DNA of 64,000 nucleotides from Viola odorata (Eukaryota > Streptophyta > Magnoliopsida > Malpighiales > Violaceae), in NCBI GenBank assembly GCA_963691705.1, contig OY829544.1, positions 6,207,501 through 6,271,500 of the forward strand, read 5' to 3'. The notes beneath the pieces are model-generated. The model worked only from the letters and a program-made list of their open reading frames with translations, made no database searches and was not told the origin of the DNA. Position numbers and translations under genes: made by a program. Positions 43,802 through 56,700 of this stretch are shown here, in pieces (the stretch's first letter is position 1; every line of letters starts with the position of its first letter).

Positions 43802-44168
43802 TTTTACTTTAGGGTAATAACATTTTGCACCCTGTATTCGTTCGAAATTATTACAATGGACCCCTAACCATAAAAATGACTAAAATAGACTTTTTATTCG
43901 TCGAAATCGTTATTATAGACCCATTGTCAATATGTGGTAGTTAAGTGTTGATGTGGATTTAATTTTTTAATTTTTTCCTTCCGAAAATACGTGTCATATG
44001 ACACCAAAACGATACCATTTTGATTAATCCAAACGATGTTGTTTCAATTTGATTAATCAAAATGACGTCGTTGTGATACACAAAACGTCGTCGTCTTGAG
44101 GGTATTATTTTTTTTCTTCCTCAAAATGACCGTTTTTATGTATTTTTTTTGGTCTGGATCTCTGATCA

Positions 44169-44389
44169 GATTCCATCTTTTTGGTCTGGATCTTAGACTA
44201 GGAATTCGTGGTGACGGATTGGACGAAGGAGATGTGAACACCAAGGCCGCGGTGCTTGCCGAAGCATTCTAAGTACATGAACATGTCGTAGGAGATGGAT
44301 GCCCATTAGGGATTTTTCTAGGCGCAATCAACGCAGATCTTGTTGACGGGCTGAGATTGGAGCTCACGAAGCCTCTTGGATGCAATCAT
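44169..44389 (-). pseudogene. Captured ArfGAP (AGD6/AGD7-type) first exon, copy 1
   Basis: From ATG (44389): ASKRLRELQSQPVNKICVDC, then KNP, WASISYDMFMYLECFGKHRG and LGVHISFVQSV, matching the N-terminal zinc finger of plant ArfGAPs, which activate Arf GTPase at the Golgi. CAG and CAA codons (Gln in the family) have become TAG and TAA, the third zinc Cys is Tyr, and the Trp codon after TTNS is TAG. All are C-to-T or G-to-A changes. About 73 codons were captured, ending at KKME. Confidence 0.85.
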
Positions 44390-44891
44390 TAATCTGGTGG
44401 GATTGAAATTGGATTTGATTCTGTGAATGTGAACCGGATTCGAAGGAGATTGGATTGAGGAGGAGGAAAAATAATAAGTTAATGATAAATGAAAAAGGGG
44501 GGAAATACATCAAAATAATGTAGTTTTGAGTAAGAAGAAAAAACAATACCCTCAAAACGATGTAGTTTTGAGAATCACAATCACGTCATTTTATTCGTCG
44601 AAATTGTTATTATAGATCCATTGTCAATATGTAGTAGTTAAGTCCCGATGTGGATTTAATTTTTTATTTTTTTCCTTCTGAAAATACGTGTCATATGGCA
44701 TCAAAATGATGCCATTTTGATTAATCCAAACGATATCGTTTCGATTTGATTAATCAAAATGACGTCGTTGTGATACACAAAATGACGTCGTTGTGATACA
44801 CAAAATGACGTCGTCGTTTTGAGGGTATTTTTTTTTTCTTCCTCAAAATGACGTCATTTTTATGTATTTTTTTGGTCTGAATCTCTGATAA

Positions 44892-45112
44892 GATTCCATC
44901 TTTTTGGTCTGGATCTTAGACCAGGAATTCGTGGTGACGGATTGGAAGAAGGAGATGTGAACACCAAGGCCGCGGTGCTTGCCGAAGCATTCTAAGTACA
45001 TGAACATGTCGTAGGAGATGGATGCCCATTAGGGATTTTTCTAGGCGCAATCAACGCAGATCTTGTTGACGGGCTGAGATTGGAGCTCACGAAGCCTCTT
45101 GGATGCAATCAT
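44892..45112 (-). pseudogene. Captured ArfGAP first exon, copy 2
   Basis: Same 221-nt piece as 44169-44389 with the same two Gln-to-stop changes and Cys-to-Tyr change, but it keeps the Trp codon (TTNSWSKIQTKKMES). The shared lesions therefore predate the internal duplication and the Trp-to-stop change came later in copy 1. Confidence 0.85.
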
Positions 45113-45603
45113 TAATCTGGTGGGATTGAAATTGGATTTGATTCTGTGAATTTGAACCGGATTGGAAGGAGATTGGATTGAGGAGGAGGAAAAATAATAA
45201 GTTAATGATAAAAAAAGGGGGAAAATACATCAAAATAATGTAGTTTTGAGTAAGAAGAAAAAACAATACCCTCAAAACGACGTCGTTTTGAGTATCACAA
45301 CCACGTCATTGTGATTAATCAAATCGAAATGATGTCATTTTAATTAATCAAAACGACGTCGTTTTGGTGTCATATGATACGTATTTTCGGAAGGAAAATA
45401 AAAATAAAAAATTAAATTCACGTCAGCACTTAAGTGTCACGTATTGACGGAGATTTCATAATATCTATTTCAGCGACTAGAGGTCTATTTTAGTCATTTT
45501 TATCGTTAAGGGTTCATTATAGCAATTTCGGACGAGTAGAGGATCCAAAATGTTATTACCCCATTTTACTTTTAAACCCATGACATCGTTACAAAATAAG
45601 AAA

Positions 45604-46086
45604 GGGGTAATAATATTTTTGGTCCAAAATGTTATAATGAACCCTCCGTTAACTTTGAGATTATAATATAACTTGTACTTTACGAAAATTATTATTTCGA
45701 ACCCTCCGTCAATACGTGGCACTTTTCTTTCGTTTAGTGCTGAAGTAAATTTAATTTTTTTTCATTTTTTCCTTCCAAAATTCCATGTCATATTGCATGT
45801 AGTTTATTTCTGCCTTTATGCGTTGTGCAAAGGGCGGGAAATGCAGCCAACGATGTGGGTTTTGGTGGAAAAATACGTGTAATATGACATGAAATTTTGG
45901 AAGGAAAAAAATAAAAAAATAAAATCCAGTTTAGCACTTGACGAAAGAAAGGTGTCATGTATTAACGGAGGGTCAGAAATAATAATAATTTTCATCGAAT
46001 ACAAAATTTATTGTAGTCTTAAAGTTAATAGAGGGGTCCATTATAACAGTTTAGGACGAGTACATAGTCCAAAATATTATTACTCC
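45604..46086. mobile_element. Short MULE-like inverted-repeat element (483 bp)
   Basis: Inverted repeats of roughly 200 bp with ends GGGGTAATAATATT and, reverse complemented, GGAGTAATAATATT. Flanks AAATAAGAAA (45594-45603) and AAATAACAAA (46087-46096) look like a target duplication with one mismatch. The ends resemble those of the neighbouring Pack-MULE, so the two are probably related. Confidence 0.7.
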
Positions 46087-46096
46087 AAATAACAAA

Positions 46097-47960
46097 CATT
46101 TCTTAAAGAGTAAATAAATCTAAATATCCAATATTACCAACGTAGAGGGTGATGATATCCAAATTCCTGATATTCTAGCCATTTTACGGCGAGTTGTTTA
46201 CTAATAAATCAGGCGTCTTTGATTCTATAGTAAAAATACTAAATAAAAACCATTCAGTACTTCTTTATAAGACGGCGCTCAAAACCCCTAGTAATATCAA
46301 CGACACTTCGAAAGCCAATTTCATCATTTACAACTTTAGCATTTCAAACACCAATCAACTTTCTTCACAAATTTGATTTTACTCAACATTTTTTTGTATT
46401 AACAAAATAATTTTTCTACCTGTATTTAGATTGCTTTAGATTATTTTAGACGGTATGTTTTGAAGATCGAAAAATCTTTAAATATTATCAGTCACTAATC
46501 GTTAAAGAAAATTGTGTGTTGTTTGAAAGCGGCAATCTCCATTCAAGTTCAGGTAATTTTCTTTGTTGATTATATTTAGAAAAGTAATGATTTCCATTTT
46601 AGATATAAATAATGCAATTTAGTACTCCCTCCAGGGTTAATTAAATGTCGTTTTATTTTTTGGCACGCGTATTAAGAGACTAGATGACTCACTATTTAAC
46701 CCCAAAAAATTCCGTACTTTTTTCGGACGTACGTTATTTTATATTGTATATTTTGAAGATTGGAAGATTTTTTAGATATTATTAATCTTTAGATATTTAG
46801 AAAAGTATTAATTTCTATTTTAGATATAAATAATGTAATTTATTATTAATCTTTTACATAATAATTGTGGTTATTGTTGAGTGAGTATAATTCTTCTTTT
46901 AAAGATCTGGTGCACTATGCATCAATTAATAGGTTTTTTTCATTCTTTTTATTATCTGCAGGTATCTTTAATAGATTTTGGCCATTTTTTATTTCTTTGT
47001 TATTTATCTTTTATCATAATATGAATATTATTTCCTGACCATTTTTTATTGAGAAATAAAAAAAAATTGTTTCAAAAAATTTGGGTAGAGTTGCGGGGGA
47101 GGAATGAGGCCTCATCCCAAGTCAAATTAGACTAGTGAAAATAAAGTTTGAGTCAACTAAAATGATTTTTCTAGGTGTTTCAATTTTAATATTTTTACTT
47201 AAAATTTCAATGAAAATTGATTTAATTTGTTTGATACATAGTTATACTCATACTCATATTGTAAATGGCCCTAGATGTGTGTGTACGCGCGCGTATGTGT
47301 TAGTGTATGTGATGTTGTAAATGATTCCGCGGGATTTAGTTATTCTTTTGTTATGTTGGTGGAACAAATTTAATAGTACAATACTAGTATCAACTATTGT
47401 GAAAAAATTAAATTATTATAATATATCAATCTAATAATTTTTTATTTTTATTTTTAGTTGGATAAATTTGAGTTATTCAATTATAAATATGTTTAATTTT
47501 TACAATACTTTGCTATAAATTTAAATTATTAAATAAATAGTTAATAATCTCTTATTTTCAAAAAAAAAAAAAAAAAAAAACACCCACAATTTTTCTAGTT
47601 TCTTTCAATAATTAAAAGCAAGGATTACTAATTAATGTGGAAGGAGAAAATGCAGGCACATACAAACTATAACGGTCCAGTTATTTAACAAGAATTCCTC
47701 TTATGATATTCACTGATAAATTCCATACAAAAACATGGTACAGATCAATCAAATGCAAAATTATAACTGCCGAACAAACAAAGATCACATGTTTGAAATC
47801 AAAATATGGAAGAAGGTCAAAATGATGAATTCTGCCATCAATGGTCCTAGATGATGTTCTGTTTTCCACATTGTACAGTATAGCTTCTTTCTTGCACATC
47901 AAGAGAGTTTCTTTTTCTGAAACCAGAGTTGTTCTTGAATTGTACAGAAAATAAATTAAC
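46097..47960. other. Intergenic
   Basis: AT-rich. A CTCCCTCC motif near 46626 could be one end of a MITE, but the other end was not found; a 21-bp A-run lies near 47560-47580. Upstream flank of the next gene. Confidence 0.5.
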
Positions 47961-50401
47961 ATGAAGAATTCAGGAAACATGGAGTTAAGGAAACGAGATG
48001 AGAAAGTTGTTCTGGTCCCATCAGACGACGAGAGCGATTCGAAGAAACAGAAAGACCCTGATTTTGCTCCAAGAAGAAATGCAGCTTCTTCTGGTTCTAC
48101 TTCTGCAAGAAATACCAGAAGAAGAGAACAGCATCAGGAGGAGCAGCGACCGATTTTCTTAGGAGTTGCTTCGCGCGATCCAAGAGGGGTTTCTAGTCAA
48201 ACACCAAGAACTGAAAATAGTGATCCAAGAGTGACTACAAGTACTGGAAGTACTTCTGATGGTTTGAACTTACTCACTGATCTCAAAATGGAAGACGAGC
48301 CTCCGAAAAAGACAATCTTTTCATGGTTGATTGACCAGAAAGTGATTGTCAACTTCGAAAGAGTTGACTATATGTCGCGGGATAAATCTTTGATGGATGG
48401 GAGAGTGAAGAGGGATGGAATTTTGTGTAGCTGCTGCAACAGAGTAGTGACAGTGGATGTTTTTGAGGCTCATGTCGGGAATAATTCAGGGAATAGACCT
48501 TATAAGCACATTTTCACGAAGGGAAAGTCTCTATTTCAATGCCAGATTGAAGCTTGGCATAAACAGGAGGAAGCTGAGTTGAGACACTGTAATGTATTCA
48601 TGCCAGCAGCTGATGATGTTTGTCTGATATGTGGAGATGGAGGAGAACTCATTTGTTGCGAGATGTGCCCATCTACTTTCGATCTGAGATGTTTAGGCTT
48701 GAAGGTAACTAAAAGTAGAAATCCTAATTTTCATTTGTCAATGACTATAACAGTGGTGTAGTCGGTGTGAGTGGTTTAACACTCGGGATTGAAATTGTAA
48801 GGACCGTTTGCACTTTCAGTCTCTAGAAAGGTTTTCTTTTACAGAGACTTAAAACACGAGTACGGTTCTTACAATCTCAGTCCATATAAGTCCCATTTCT
48901 TGCCATGAGGATTATATGTTAAATCCTTGACTTATTTGGATTTGGATTGCAGGATGTACCACAAGAAGATTGGCTGTGTTCTTATTGCGTATGCAAGTTT
49001 TGTATAAATGGTGGTGGTGCCATGAATACATGTCTCCAATGTGAAAAGAAATGTATGTATATGTATACTGATATATCTATATTGTTTCTTGATTATGTTA
49101 AGGAATTCTGCAGTTCTCTGCTATACAAAGATTTCTGCTAAATCTCTTTCCTTTTCGTCTCGTAACAGATCATCTGGCATGTTCTCTGGATCTTAACAGC
49201 AGAAAAATGACCTTATTCTGTACACAAAACTGCAAGGAGGTATTGACACTTTTCTTTTTTCCAGCTATCATTCCTGTGCAATAACTTAGGAATTCATGAA
49301 AGCTGGTAATCTTGTTTGTTTTAAGGTTTATATGAAGCTCCAGGCACTAGTTGGAGTGAAACATGAGCTCGGGACAGGGATGTCATGGACCCTGATCCGC
49401 CGTATGATCCCTGATGATCTGAAGTTTTATAATGAGTATTTAAGAGCTGAATGCAACACCAAGATCGCATTAGCTTGGCAAGTGCTGAACGAGTGTTTCG
49501 ATGAAAACATCGATCGGCATACGCAGATAAATGTTGTGCAGAGTGTGGTTTATAATAAATGGTAAGCATTTCATACATTCTCAACACTTTCTTGATGTTT
49601 ATGATTCTTCTTACATGTCAGAAGTTTACTTTCACTTCCCAGGTCAAATTTTATGAGAATAAACTTTAGAGGTTTCTACACTGCAATCCTGGAGGTTAAT
49701 GGTGGTATTGTGGCAGCTGCATGCATAAGGTACATATCTTTAGTGTTCGATCATCGTCTATGGAGAAATAAATTGTTGGGTTTAACTCAGATGATTGTCG
49801 GGACTCGGCAGGGTTCATGGGACCGAGTTCGCTGAAATGCCCTTCATCGGAACTCAGTTAATGCTCAGGAAGAGAGGATTCTCAACAGTGCTGTTATCTG
49901 AGCTTGAAAGAGTGAGTTGACACTTGACAGTATCAGAATATTTCCTGCATGTGTCTGTTCATTTAAAAATCTATGGATGTTTTATGATCCTGGTTAATTT
50001 ATTTTCAGATCCTTTCTTCTCTTGGGGTTGCAAAACTGGTGATCCCGTCCATTGAAGAGGTTAAGAAGATGTGGGAGGAAAAACACGGGTTTTCGTGCAT
50101 TGATGACTTGTCCAGGAGGGAGCTGAAGCATTTCATCCCCCTCATGTTTCCTGCCATCGAGAGGCTGCAGAAGAACCTTTGTCAACGTGCCAGTTCTTCT
50201 GCAGCTGCAGTGACTGAAGCACCGGAGGCAGAAGCCATGGCTGACGAAGCACCGGGTAGTGCTTCGGCAGCCATGGTGTGTGAACCACATGCTAGTTCTT
50301 CCACAGCGGAGAACAACGGGCAACCGACCCGAAAGAGGCAAGCACCGTTTGACCTCAATTTGGAGCCACCCCTTGATCTGAATGAACCTCAAGAACAATA
50401 A
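47961..50401 (+). CDS. IDM1-like TDBD-PHD-GNAT protein with C-terminal EAR motif
   Basis: Seven exons: 47961-48704, 48953-49052, 49169-49239, 49326-49561, 49643-49729, 49812-49911 and 50009-50401; 1731 nt, 576 residues, phases consistent. An acidic/basic N-terminus precedes a TPL-binding-like (TDBD) region at about 117-202 (VDYMSRDKSLMDGRVKRDGI, LCSCCNRVVTVDVFEAHVG). A PHD finger lies at 221-265 (CLICGDGGELICCEMCP ... WLCSYCVCKFC), with a second zinc-rich unit to about 305. A GNAT fold covers about 320-480 (RGFYTAILEVNGGIVAAACI, AEMPFIGTQLMLRKRGFS, EEKHGFSCID). The C-terminus has overlapping EAR motifs, FDLNLEPPLDLN (560-571). Relatives such as Arabidopsis IDM1 (a histone acetyltransferase opposing DNA methylation) are roughly twice as long; this one lacks the long N-terminus. 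In the PHD finger the usual His of TFH..C is Asp (TFDLRC), and the acetyl-CoA loop RKRGFS departs from Q/RxxGxG/A, so both activities need proof. A second in-frame ATG is codon 7. Confidence 0.85.
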
Positions 50402-50763
50402 AAGTCAGAAGTTTAAAAAGAGCTTGTTGTACCGGAATGTATTCTACACGCGTGTAAAATCTAAGCAAGAGCTCACAATAATGTAGTTTAAAGAAACATT
50501 TTTGATATCACTGTTCTAGATTTCCAATGTATACATGAATGTTATGAGTCTGAGTTTAAAAATAATGGAGCCAAACAATGGCAGCCTTAAAATGAATGAG
50601 ATTACAACAGTGCAAAGGACGCCTCGATTTTCCTTCTCTTATAGACAAAATAACCATGATTCCAATAATGGATTCAATGAAGACGACGGGTAGGGGAAGG
50701 AAGAATGGGTTAAAGCAGCAGAAAATCAGAACCTCGTCATCTCTATACTCCTTTGGAGATTTA
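50402..50763. other. Short convergent intergenic gap
   Basis: 362 bp between the stop codons of the IDM1-like gene and the VRN2-like gene; it must hold both 3' UTRs, which probably overlap. Confidence 0.6.
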
Positions 50764-53700
50764 TTATTGATTAGTATCATCACCCCCTTTTCCACTTTTC
50801 GTGGCATCCGATCCTTCATTCCGGCATCTTTCAAGAACGATATTACAGTTGTTCATTGTGGATGCGTCAAGAAGACCATGGTTCCAAAGTTTGATCATGA
50901 ATAGCCTCCAACACCTGAGCCCACCAACATCTCACAGTTCAAGCACGGATACAAGGAGAGATGCAAATATCCAGTTACTACTAATTCAAGAAATCAATGA
51001 ACAATAACATGATGATCACTTGAAGAGCGGTACACAACCAAATAAAAGATCCAACTTAGGATGCCAGACAGTAACATTATGCAAAAACATTTGACAAGCA
51101 ACAATATTTCGATCCTAACTGCTTTTAGTTTTAGGTTTGGAGAAGGTAAAATGATAAATTTTTTATATAACCATTTTACTTGACCATCAAATTTAAGCCG
51201 TAAAGCTTCATTCAAGTAAATTTATCTTGATAAGGAGCTTGCCATAAAGAGATGGGTTTTCTACAACAGGGTTTATTCTACTGAATAAAACACAATGGAA
51301 ACTCAAACAGTTGGCTTGGCTCAAAATTGATGGCCAACTAGCTTGGTATCTTGCCAGCATCAGTTTGTAAGTTGACAAATATTGAAGCAAAGTATTAAAT
51401 AGGTAAACAATGACCAGAGACTAGGCAAAAAGATGCAAGGATGTACCAAAACAGGGCAGGAGAAGCAACTAGCTCCGGTCCATGAAGTTTCGAAAATGCC
51501 TCACAGGCCCATGGAACGTGACCATCGGCTAGGACCCTGCCACAGCAAAAAGTAGTTTGTTCACACATAGCAAACAAATCAATTTCGAAACAGTATTAAG
51601 AATCCTCCTTAGATGTTTAGATTGAAAATGATAGGCAATAACAACCTTTGCTTCCTCACGAATGAGTTCCAAAGATGCATGAGTTGCTTCTCATCTTTGC
51701 TGACATCCACGAAGTCATCAAGCATCTGCAACATATCAGTTCATTATTATCCTCAACAATCCTAGGAGGTAGATCAAAACATCTTATTTTGTGTGTCCAA
51801 CTTGACTTGAAAGGGCCGCAAAACTCATATCACATCATTTGTAAATGAACTCACCAAAAATCCTATTGAATTACAGATGAACATGCTCTACCAATATTTT
51901 CAGAGTAAACGTTCAGATGAGCATTTAAAGAAAAGTGTTCCAAGAATGCCAAGACAATTGGTATAAACATGGATGAGATACAAACGATCTCTAGGGATGC
52001 ATGAAGAAAAATTCAAGGTCCGGACCAAACACACAAGACTGTGTGAATCCCCCAATCGCTCATTTTGAGAGTGAGTTGAGATCCCTTCTATACATAGAGG
52101 ACCTTGTGACTAGCACTTTTAGTTGATAGGTACAAATAATATCAAAGCCAACTTTATCTACTTAGCATGGGGGCATATCTGGTCTCTGTCTTAGAGGTGT
52201 ATGAATCTGATGCGTGTTTACAAATGTTCCCTTGTGAGGACACATAGATCCTTAATATGTATTGCAGGACTAACGATCTAGATAGACGTAGCCTAGCCTT
52301 TTTGGTTGATACGGTAGATTGAAAAGGATGTTTTGCATCTATACAATCTGTTTAACAGTAAAATGTGAACAATGTTCTAAAGGTAAACGTGTTAATGAAT
52401 AATCCTAAAGCTAGTTTACATCTCAGCTATTGCTAGTTAAACTGAAAACTGCCACAGTGGATCGTCATACCCAGAGACTCATTACAGTATCCTATTGTAT
52501 TTAGAGATATTTATGCTTGCTTGTCCTTTTCCATTGGCATTTGCCGACACAGGACAAGTTAGTAGATTTGCCATCTTATTTACACCTTGTAGTTCAGTTA
52601 AAGAGCTACTTCTTTGAGACCAAAAAAGAAAAACACTTGTTAAATCTCAAAACATGACCTATGAAATGATGGAAAAACATAAAATTCAAGGACATAACAG
52701 GAATCTCAACTGCAAAAGAAGCAAGGAAAATAACATAATCATCTAGCATACCCTTCTATCTTCAAAGTCAGCAATGTCGTCGTCAACTTCATCTTCACTG
52801 TCGCGGTCTGACATTACTTGTTCTAATGCCATAGGCTTCAAGAATGAAAGTGAGGACTTCATCAGTAAAGAAGAAAAAGAACACCATTGTAAGAGGTTGT
52901 AATATAAAAATCTACTTCTAGCATGACGAGAGCATTTGGTTCAAGTAAAATACATCTGGATTGCTGGTGATCTAGATAAAATATGGAGCCAAGAATGCTA
53001 TTTTGGATATGAAAGTTATACTATTACCAACTACAATATCATTTCTCCATCAAGTAAAAAATACTTGAGAATCTTTATCACTGCATTTTACTCTGAATTG
53101 AAGGTTGGTAGAGCATTAACATGTAAATATTATGAGAATTGAGATCTACTAATATGCAATATGTATAGAAAACAAAAAATAAAGGAAAATAGTTCAAGAG
53201 GCTAAGATGCAGAGTGGCCCGTGGAAAACAAATATTTAAGCAAAATGCAAATGCTCAAGAAAAAAGAAACATTAAACAGAAAAGCAAATCAAAAGTAGGC
53301 AGATCTAGAAAAGTATAAATGTTCCAATGTTAGTTACTTTTGAGCAATGTCACAGAGATAATAGAAACCATTTTGCAATCATTTTAGGAAACGAGCTTCT
53401 GACAATCACTGGTTTGTAGGAAGTAGTAAGAATTGCATGAGCAGTGCACTATTATGAAATTATGAAATAAAAAAAGAGGACTAATTAATCACCTGCACAC
53501 GGTGAGAATGATAGAACTGTCGTTTCTGCAGCTGCACACGGCTGGAAAATGAAATTTCCAGACAAAATGGATTAGCATCCCAAATATGGACATAGTCAAA
53601 TAACCATAATTTTATGACTGAAAGAAAGAAATCATAAATTCTCATTCAATGTCTTCTTCTAATGATTAGTTTTGAAGGATTAGTTATTGCATTGCAAATT

Positions 53701-56700
53701 GCAATAGAAGGACCTGAGTAAAGTTGAGGCTACTATGACACTTAGTTAAAAGGAAAATTGTATATTAGAGGCAACAAACATGTAAAAACACCACAAATCA
53801 GGTTATAAATCGTTTAACTCCTAAAACAACATGAATCACCAGCCCTAAATAGTTCAAACGAAGCATTTTTCCCTTTTCCAAAGAAACTTTATCCACTTGA
53901 AACATATTTCAAAGATTCATGTGCATATTCTTCTTGGAAAAGCTAACACCTTTCAGGAAACATGATCCATGATCCAAGGCTTTTGAAAAGAAGGAAAAAG
54001 AAAATAAAAAACAAACCGTAGCAATACAGAAGAGATAAACTAAGAACATACTGTCTGGGGTCTGACCGTTCTGCCGCCAACTTCCTTGTTTTTGCATTAT
54101 GCATTGAATGCTCATTCCCAGATTGTGATTTAGGGCATTCAGGGTCCACAGAAACCTGCGCCTGAGCGATTGAAACACCTGGTATGCTAAAACTGGATGC
54201 TACGCGTTCCATCAACTCGGTAGCGCTCAGACACTCGGGACCACAGCTTTCTGCACCAGGCCTTGATTTCAAATCTTTCTCGCTGGAAGAAGACTTCGAA
54301 GCCTTCTCACCTGTGAATGTAGAAGTCGGTAAGATTTGTGATATCAGCATTTTATACAGACAGAGCATAACAAGCTAGAAATGCATTTAGAGTGTGCAAC
54401 CAAAAAAGGAAAAGAGAATGAGTATAACGTCTATTCAATTTTTCTCATAATCTGAGCGACACTAGTGCCGGCGTGCAATGACAGCTCTAGTTGCCGATAC
54501 AAGCCTCCAGGTCTCACAATGGGAAAATTATTAAAACCCAATCCAGAGTTATGGATTTTATTAACAATTATTTAAAAAAACCAAATTCAATGATGAAATT
54601 AACGCATGATGTTCTTTGTCCCCTCAATTTCTGTGTAAAAAACAAAATAAAGAAATATATATATATATATATATATAAGCCCTTCCTTCAAATGTGATCA
54701 TTTAAAGCATTTTAAAGGGATTTTAAGGCAAAAAAATATGCAATTTCATAAACTGATAGTATCACAGAAAGGGTGGGAATCACTTGTTTGATTTAAATAT
54801 TCTCTTCTTTTTTTTGTTGTTGCAGCAAAGGCAGGGGTTTATTAAGTCAATAACTCTGCTTCTTTCTCTTACTTCTGCACAGAGAAATACTCTCTAAAGG
54901 CTCGTATTTTCAAGTCAATATCCCCTCTAGTCACTCCACTCAAAACTTAAATCATACCGGTTTCACATTAGCCCTCACATCTTGTCTCTCAATTTGATTA
55001 ACAGCAAACAGTCTCTGATAGTTAAAAAAATTGAGCACTTTGGAATTACTACATAGGCATCAGGAAATGAAATGTCACCATCATCCCTCCTCAGAATTCC
55101 TTTGTTCAAGTCTTCCACGTGTAGTTTTGGTGAATCCATTGCCAGGAATTGAACACAAACTTGCTTTTCATTTTGATCATGACATCTTGTTTTGCGCCTT
55201 CGAGGCTTTGAGCTGTAAAATGCAATTTATTTAATGTTTTTAATTCTCATTATTTTTTTAAACAGCAAAACTGGTCAACAAAATTGGAACAGGAAACCTA
55301 TACTCAGCGTAAGGACCTACCAAAAGAAGAATGACTGCTGTCGCTGCTCCATTCCTTCTTCAATAGTCTGTGCATATTGACAGAATGTAAACAGTTAAAA
55401 AACAATTTATCCAAGCCACTTCCCATGGCTTCTGCCAAATTTCAAGATCTAAATATTTTTGTTTACAATAAGGCATAGCAGGAGCCTAATTCAGTTCAAA
55501 ATCTTCTTGGTAAAATGAAAATTTGAAGCATCAAAATTAGGAGAAAAAGAATTCATCATATATCCGTGCAAAATAATTTTCTGACCTCAGATACGAATCT
55601 ATCAATTTGCACAGAAACATTCACTGCTTGGTACTCTTCAGTTGCCTACAAAAGAAATGCTTGGTGACTAGTGTTTACAGAACGTTCAATGCATAATTGC
55701 AATTACACTCCAATTACCAACCCAGAACTCGAAGCTGAACAGGTCATGTGAAGAGCACAGGTGATACCGCAGACCCTGGGAACAAAAACGAAAATTCTCG
55801 GTTCTGAGTTTCTAAGTCAGTATGAATCACTATGAATCACTACGAATCACTATGAACTGGTTGAAAAACATCCATGAGTACAACTTAAACGTAACTTGTC
55901 TGTGGAACATGTAACCTAAAAGGAGGACACAATCAGAAAAGGACTAGCTGTACAATCTTTGAATAAATACTTAATGGCTTTCAGGAAAATAAGAGAACAG
56001 TGATTTTCAAATGGCTAAATGCATACAATAGTAAGCATATAGCTCAGGTGCAAAATCAACCTTAAAGCTTATGCACTGCATTAAGCAAAACGGACAGGAG
56101 AAGTCTTCAGTCACTGCAAAATGAGAACACACATGCCTCAGTGAGCAGCATGATAGAAGGATCCGATAAGTAATAATCACAAGTGTTCGGAAAAAGTAAA
56201 ATAAAATAGGCAGCTTAAATGTATGCCTCAGCAAAAAGTTCAACAGAAGCACATTAATTAACAGAATGAAAATAAATAATATGATGTGCCAGTGCCTCAA
56301 AAATACTGAGAAGGAATCCTTTTCACGTTAAGAGACAACACCGTGTGAAGTAGTAATAGACATCTACTGAAAAAAGTAAATATTGAACAAAAAAAAAAAG
56401 AGTTAACATATCAAAGTTTGTCTTAAATTTGAGGCAAGGCACTAGTTCCATTTTGAAAGGTAAGTATGAAATAATTAGACAATAATAGGCATCACAAAAT
56501 AGTTTCAATCTTGTTAGTATAAAGAAGCACATTATTTAGTCAGTATACACTTAAACACATTACAGTTTGAATCAACTGTAATCCTATTAACAATCACCCC
56601 ATTCCCACCAAGTACACACACAGACCCTACTCCCTGGATGTTTTAGTGTGTTCAGCAGTCTATTATATGTGATCACAAGTAAACAAAATTAAACTCATTT

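Larger units (their letters stand above)
43811..45563. mobile_element. Pack-MULE carrying two copies of an ArfGAP exon
   Basis: Target duplication TTTTACTTT (9 bp; 43802-43810 and 45564-45572), the size expected of Mutator-like elements. Long terminal inverted repeats of about 250 bp start AGGGTAATAACATTTTG on the left and TGGGGTAATAACATTTTG on the right. The interior is a two-copy direct repeat of about 720 bp, each copy with a GC-richer captured exon. No transposase. Palindromes of the AACGACGTCGTT type recur near both ends. Confidence 0.85.

Noticed and set aside
47681..47980. Minus-strand open frame of 99 codons upstream of the IDM1-like gene
   Set aside because: No recognisable motif, overlaps the start of the plus-strand gene, and composition is that of AT-rich spacer.
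53909..54368. Minus-strand open frames extending past VRN2-like exon 9
   Set aside because: Only 54052-54310 is exon; the extensions run into introns beyond good GT/AG sites.
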